From positions 79,249 through 143,248 of the forward strand of contig MBRE01000063.1 in assembly GCA_001698425.1 (NCBI GenBank): a stretch of 64,000 nt of DNA, written 5' to 3'. This document shows positions 61,297-64,000 of the stretch, piece after piece; position 1 is the first letter of the stretch; each line of letters opens with the position of its first letter. The notes under the pieces were generated by a model, which saw nothing but the letters and a program-made list of their open reading frames with translations, did no database searches and was not told where the DNA came from. The stretch is from Oscillatoriales cyanobacterium USR001. GTDB lineage: Bacteria; Cyanobacteriota; Cyanobacteriia; Cyanobacteriales; Microcoleaceae. The position numbers and the translations under genes are program-made.

Positions 61297-64000
61297 ATGG
61301 CTTACCATGCCTCAGAAACAAAATTAAACAATAGACAAACTCTATTAGATGCTTTTTTTCACTCCGCCGCAGTGGGAATGTCCATTTGTGACGAACAATT
61401 AAGATTTGTAGACATTAATGAAACCCTCGCTCAAATAGATGGACTACCAATAGTCGAACACCTGGGCAAAACAATCAAAGAAATTTTGCCAAAACTTGCA
61501 CCAATTTTAGAGCCAATCAACCAACAAGTTCTCGATACAGGCATTCCTGTCATCAATTACGAAATTAACGGTGAAACCCCAGCCCAACCAGGAGTAATTA
61601 GAAACTGGACAATTTCCTTTTTTCCCCTGTTTAACAACCAAAATCAGGTTATTGGTATTGGTACTGTAGTAGTGGAAATTACCGATCAAAAACGTACCCA
61701 AGCAATACAAGAAAAATTAATCGCTTCTCTCCATAAAAGCGAAGCCAAACTAAAAACCGCCGAAAAATTAGCCCATGTTGGTAATTGGGAACTCGATTTA
61801 GTGACACTGGAAATCAGTTGTTCTGACGAAATATTCTCCATATTTGGACTAGATCCCAATCAACCAATGCCCAACTTGTTAGAAGATAGCCGCTTAATTC
61901 ATCCCGATGATTTAGAAACCTGGGAAAGCCAAGTTAATACAGCAATAAATCACGGTCAAGCTTATGCAGTAGAATTTCGGATCGTGCGGCCTAACAGTGA
62001 AATTCGCTATGTTTCAGAGCGGGGACAACCAGAGGTAATTAACGGTAAAGCAGTGCGTTTATTCGGCACAATTATTGATATTACCGAACGTAAATTAACA
62101 GAAATAGCTCTGCAACAAGCCAATGAAGAACTAGAAAATAGAGTCGCACAGCGGACAGCAGAATTAAGCAAAACTATCTTACAATTGCAGAGCGAGATTT
62201 CCTCCCGACAACTTGCAGAACAAGTTTTACAGGAAAATTTAGAACGGTTTGAATTAGTTAGTCAAGTTTCTTTTGATGGTATTTGGGACAGACGTTTTAT
62301 TTGGGAAAAAGGTAGGCAAAATGCCAGGGAAGAAATTTACTATTCACCGAGATTTAAGGAGTTAATGGGCTGGAAAAATGAGAACGTAGAGCAAGTATCG
62401 GAAGCTTACATTTCTCGGATTCATCCAGAAGATCGCGATCGCGTGGCTAATGCTCTTAACGCTCATCTTAGCAGCGGATTGCCCTACCAAGATGTCGAGT
62501 ACCGAATTTTAACTAAGAACGGATTTTATCGTTGGCTGAATGCTAGAGGTCAATCCCAGTGGGACTCACAAGGTAGGGTTCTCCGATTTGTCGGCTCAAT
62601 TCGTGATATTACTGAGCGCAAACAAACAGAGGCAGAATTGCAACAAACTCAAAAATTTTTAGAGTCAGTGTTAAATAATTTGCCCGTTTCAGTTTTTGTG
62701 AAGGAATCTTCAAACTTACGGTTTGTGCTGTGGAATCCAGCAGCTAAAGAGTTACTAGGATTTACTTCAGAAGAAGTCATTGGCAAAAATGATTATGACT
62801 TTTTTCCAGAAGAACAAGCTGATTTTTTCATTGCCAAAGATAGGGAAGTATTAAGTAGCGGGAAAGTGGTAGAAATTCCTGAAGAAGTAGTGCAGAATAA
62901 GCTGGGGGAAATAAAGATTCTACACACTAAGAAAACGGTAATTTTCGCAGAGGATGGTTCTCCGGCTTATTTATTAGCTATTTCTGAGGATATTACAGAG
63001 CGCAAACAGGCGGAAATCGCGTTGCGAGAAAGCGAGAAAAGATATCAAGTTTTAGCAAAGTTATCGCCTGTAGGTATATTTCAAATCGATGCTAACGGAT
63101 TCTGTTTTTACATGAATGAAAGATGCCGGGAAATCGTGGGGATAACTGAAGCTGAAATGTTGGGAACAGATTGGTTAAGAAAGCTGCACCCAGATGACTA
63201 CGATCGCATTCTGAATGAATGGGATCAGTCTATTGCTAAACGCATACCATTTCGTTCTGAGTATAGATTTTTGCGTTCTGATGGTACAGTAACTTGGGTT
63301 TTAGGTCAATCATCCCCGGAAATGGAAGAAACAGGAGAATTGGAAGGATATGTAGTAACGGTGACAGATATTAACGATCGCATTCAAACTGAAGAAGAAC
63401 TACAAGAATTTGCCAATCGTTTAGAACTTCTAAATAGAATTGCCAGCCATATTCGGACTTCTCTGGATGTAGATATTATTTTAGAAACCGTTGTAGAGAG
63501 TATTCGCGATCTTTTTGATGTTGATGTTTGTCTTTTTTGTTGGTACAGGCGAGACTCCACAGAACCTTATTGGGAAGTGATTAAGGAAGCTAATAGATTA
63601 AGCGATCGCAGTTTAATTGGTACTTATCCAGTTTCTAGTATCGCAGCTTTGTCAGAAAAATTTTTGAATCAGGAAATAATTTTAGTAGATGATGCAGTTA
63701 CTAGCGAAGATTTAGACATTTCTGCACTACTATTATCTATGAATTTTTCGGCACTTTTATCTGTGCCAATTCGGACTCCCGAAGGTGAAATTGGAGGATT
63801 ATCTTGCGTTCAATTTAGCGGTAGTCGAGCTTGGAGTGATAGCGAAGTAGAATTGTTAAAAGGAGTAGTTGATAATTTAGCGATCGCGATTGCTCAAGCA
63901 GAACTTTATAAAACCAGTCAAATTTCTGCTCAAATTGCTCAAGAAAGAGCGCTACAACTGGAAGAAACCTTACAAAAACTCCAGCGCACCCAAACTCAAT
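61297..64000 (+). CDS. Multi-PAS/GAF sensor protein, N-terminal part (runs off right edge)
   Basis: The frame is open from the ATG at 61297 (ribosome site AAAGAGG) to the end of the window, 901 codons, so the C-terminus lies outside. There is no membrane segment. Five PAS-like domains follow each other, marked by [45 protein letters not shown] and VTVTDINDRIQTE (about residues 15-690). A coiled coil lies between the second and third PAS domains, and a GAF domain at about 705-860. It ends at LQLEETLQKLQRTQTQ, the helix that usually leads into a histidine kinase core in cyanobacteria. The kinase part is inferred and not in view. It is a cytoplasmic sensor with many possible ligands. Confidence 0.9.
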   Translation, partial: MAYHASETKLNNRQTLLDAFFHSAAVGMSICDEQLRFVDINETLAQIDGLPIVEHLGKTIKEILPKLAPILEPINQQVLDTGIPVINYEINGETPAQPGVIRNWTISFFPLFNNQNQVIGIGTVVVEITDQKRTQAIQEKLIASLHKSEAKLKTAEKLAHVGNWELDLVTLEISCSDEIFSIFGLDPNQPMPNLLEDSRLIHPDDLETWESQVNTAINHGQAYAVEFRIVRPNSEIRYVSERGQPEVINGKAVRLFGTIIDITERKLTEIALQQANEELENRVAQRTAELSKTILQLQSEISSRQLAEQVLQENLERFELVSQVSFDGIWDRRFIWEKGRQNAREEIYYSPRFKELMGWKNENVEQVSEAYISRIHPEDRDRVANALNAHLSSGLPYQDVEYRILTKNGFYRWLNARGQSQWDSQGRVLRFVGSIRDITERKQTEAELQQTQKFLESVLNNLPVSVFVKESSNLRFVLWNPAAKELLGFTSEEVIGKNDYDFFPEEQADFFIAKDREVLSSGKVVEIPEEVVQNKLGEIKILHTKKTVIFAEDGSPAYLLAISEDITERKQAEIALRESEKRYQVLAKLSPVGIFQIDANGFCFYMNERCREIVGITEAEMLGTDWLRKLHPDDYDRILNEWDQSIAKRIPFRSEYRFLRSDGTVTWVLGQSSPEMEETGELEGYVVTVTDINDRIQTEEELQEFANRLELLNRIASHIRTSLDVDIILETVVESIRDLFDVDVCLFCWYRRDSTEPYWEVIKEANRLSDRSLIGTYPVSSIAALSEKFLNQEIILVDDAVTSEDLDISALLLSMNFSALLSVPIRTPEGEIGGLSCVQFSGSRAWSDSEVELLKGVVDNLAIAIAQAELYKTSQISAQIAQERALQLEETLQKLQRTQTQ

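Overview
The window is chromosomal DNA of a cyanobacterium, probably a filamentous, oscillatorialean-type one. The evidence is a psbD-psbC pair with ycf4, a CyanoP/PsbP lipoprotein, a high-light-inducible protein, a cyAbrB regulator, a cyanoexosortase, a gas-vesicle accessory block, a complete hypABCDEF set beside a nitrogenase-associated ArsC-like gene, very frequent GCGATCGC (HIP1) octamers, and many short tandem repeats between genes. Both ends cut through large sensor/kinase genes.

Layout. 0-8 kb: the 5' part of a multidomain Ser/Thr kinase carrying in-frame 13-residue repeats, surE, a methyltransferase, then gas-vesicle accessory genes (gvpW-like, gvpV, gvpG, gvpF) and a double AAA+ ATPase, with no structural gvpA in view. 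8-16 kb: psbC and psbD (their usual overlap is broken here), ycf4, a nucleotidyltransferase, clpX, and a B12/radical-SAM protein. 16-28 kb: a 1443-residue hybrid sensor kinase, then an extracellular polysaccharide/exosortase block (Wzc-like, Wza-like, exosortase partner, exosortase, sugar aminotransferase). A four-helix-bundle gene with a C-terminal frameshift sits inside this block, bracketed by inverted short repeats. 28-31 kb: small regulators and hypothetical genes, and a degenerate MITE-like element.

31.2-39.5 kb is the most unusual part: a compact nine-gene operon behind a consensus-like promoter. It encodes a GNAT-like protein, two Rieske oxygenases, two ferritin-like diiron proteins, a plant-type [2Fe-2S] ferredoxin, a fatty-acid-hydroxylase-type membrane diiron enzyme, a hexapeptide acyltransferase-like protein and a GH3-family acyl-adenylating enzyme. 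I see no PKS or NRPS. The gene set suggests an oxidative small-molecule pathway on an acyl or lipid substrate, with one ferredoxin feeding several oxygenases and GH3 making an amide or ester. I cannot assign the product.

39.5-50.8 kb: hydrogenase maturation genes in two blocks (hypE-arsC-like-121 aa-hypA-hypB and 202 aa-hypF-TPR-hypC-hypD), separated by a metallophosphoesterase and an RTX-repeat protein. 51-61 kb: HLIP, PsbP-like lipoprotein, Maf, two palindromic MITE-like elements, an epimerase/CSP41-like protein, dnaG, a PIN protein, a site-2 protease, cyAbrB and recX. 61.3-64 kb: the start of a multi-PAS/GAF sensor kinase that leaves the window. I found no rRNA, tRNA or CRISPR array.
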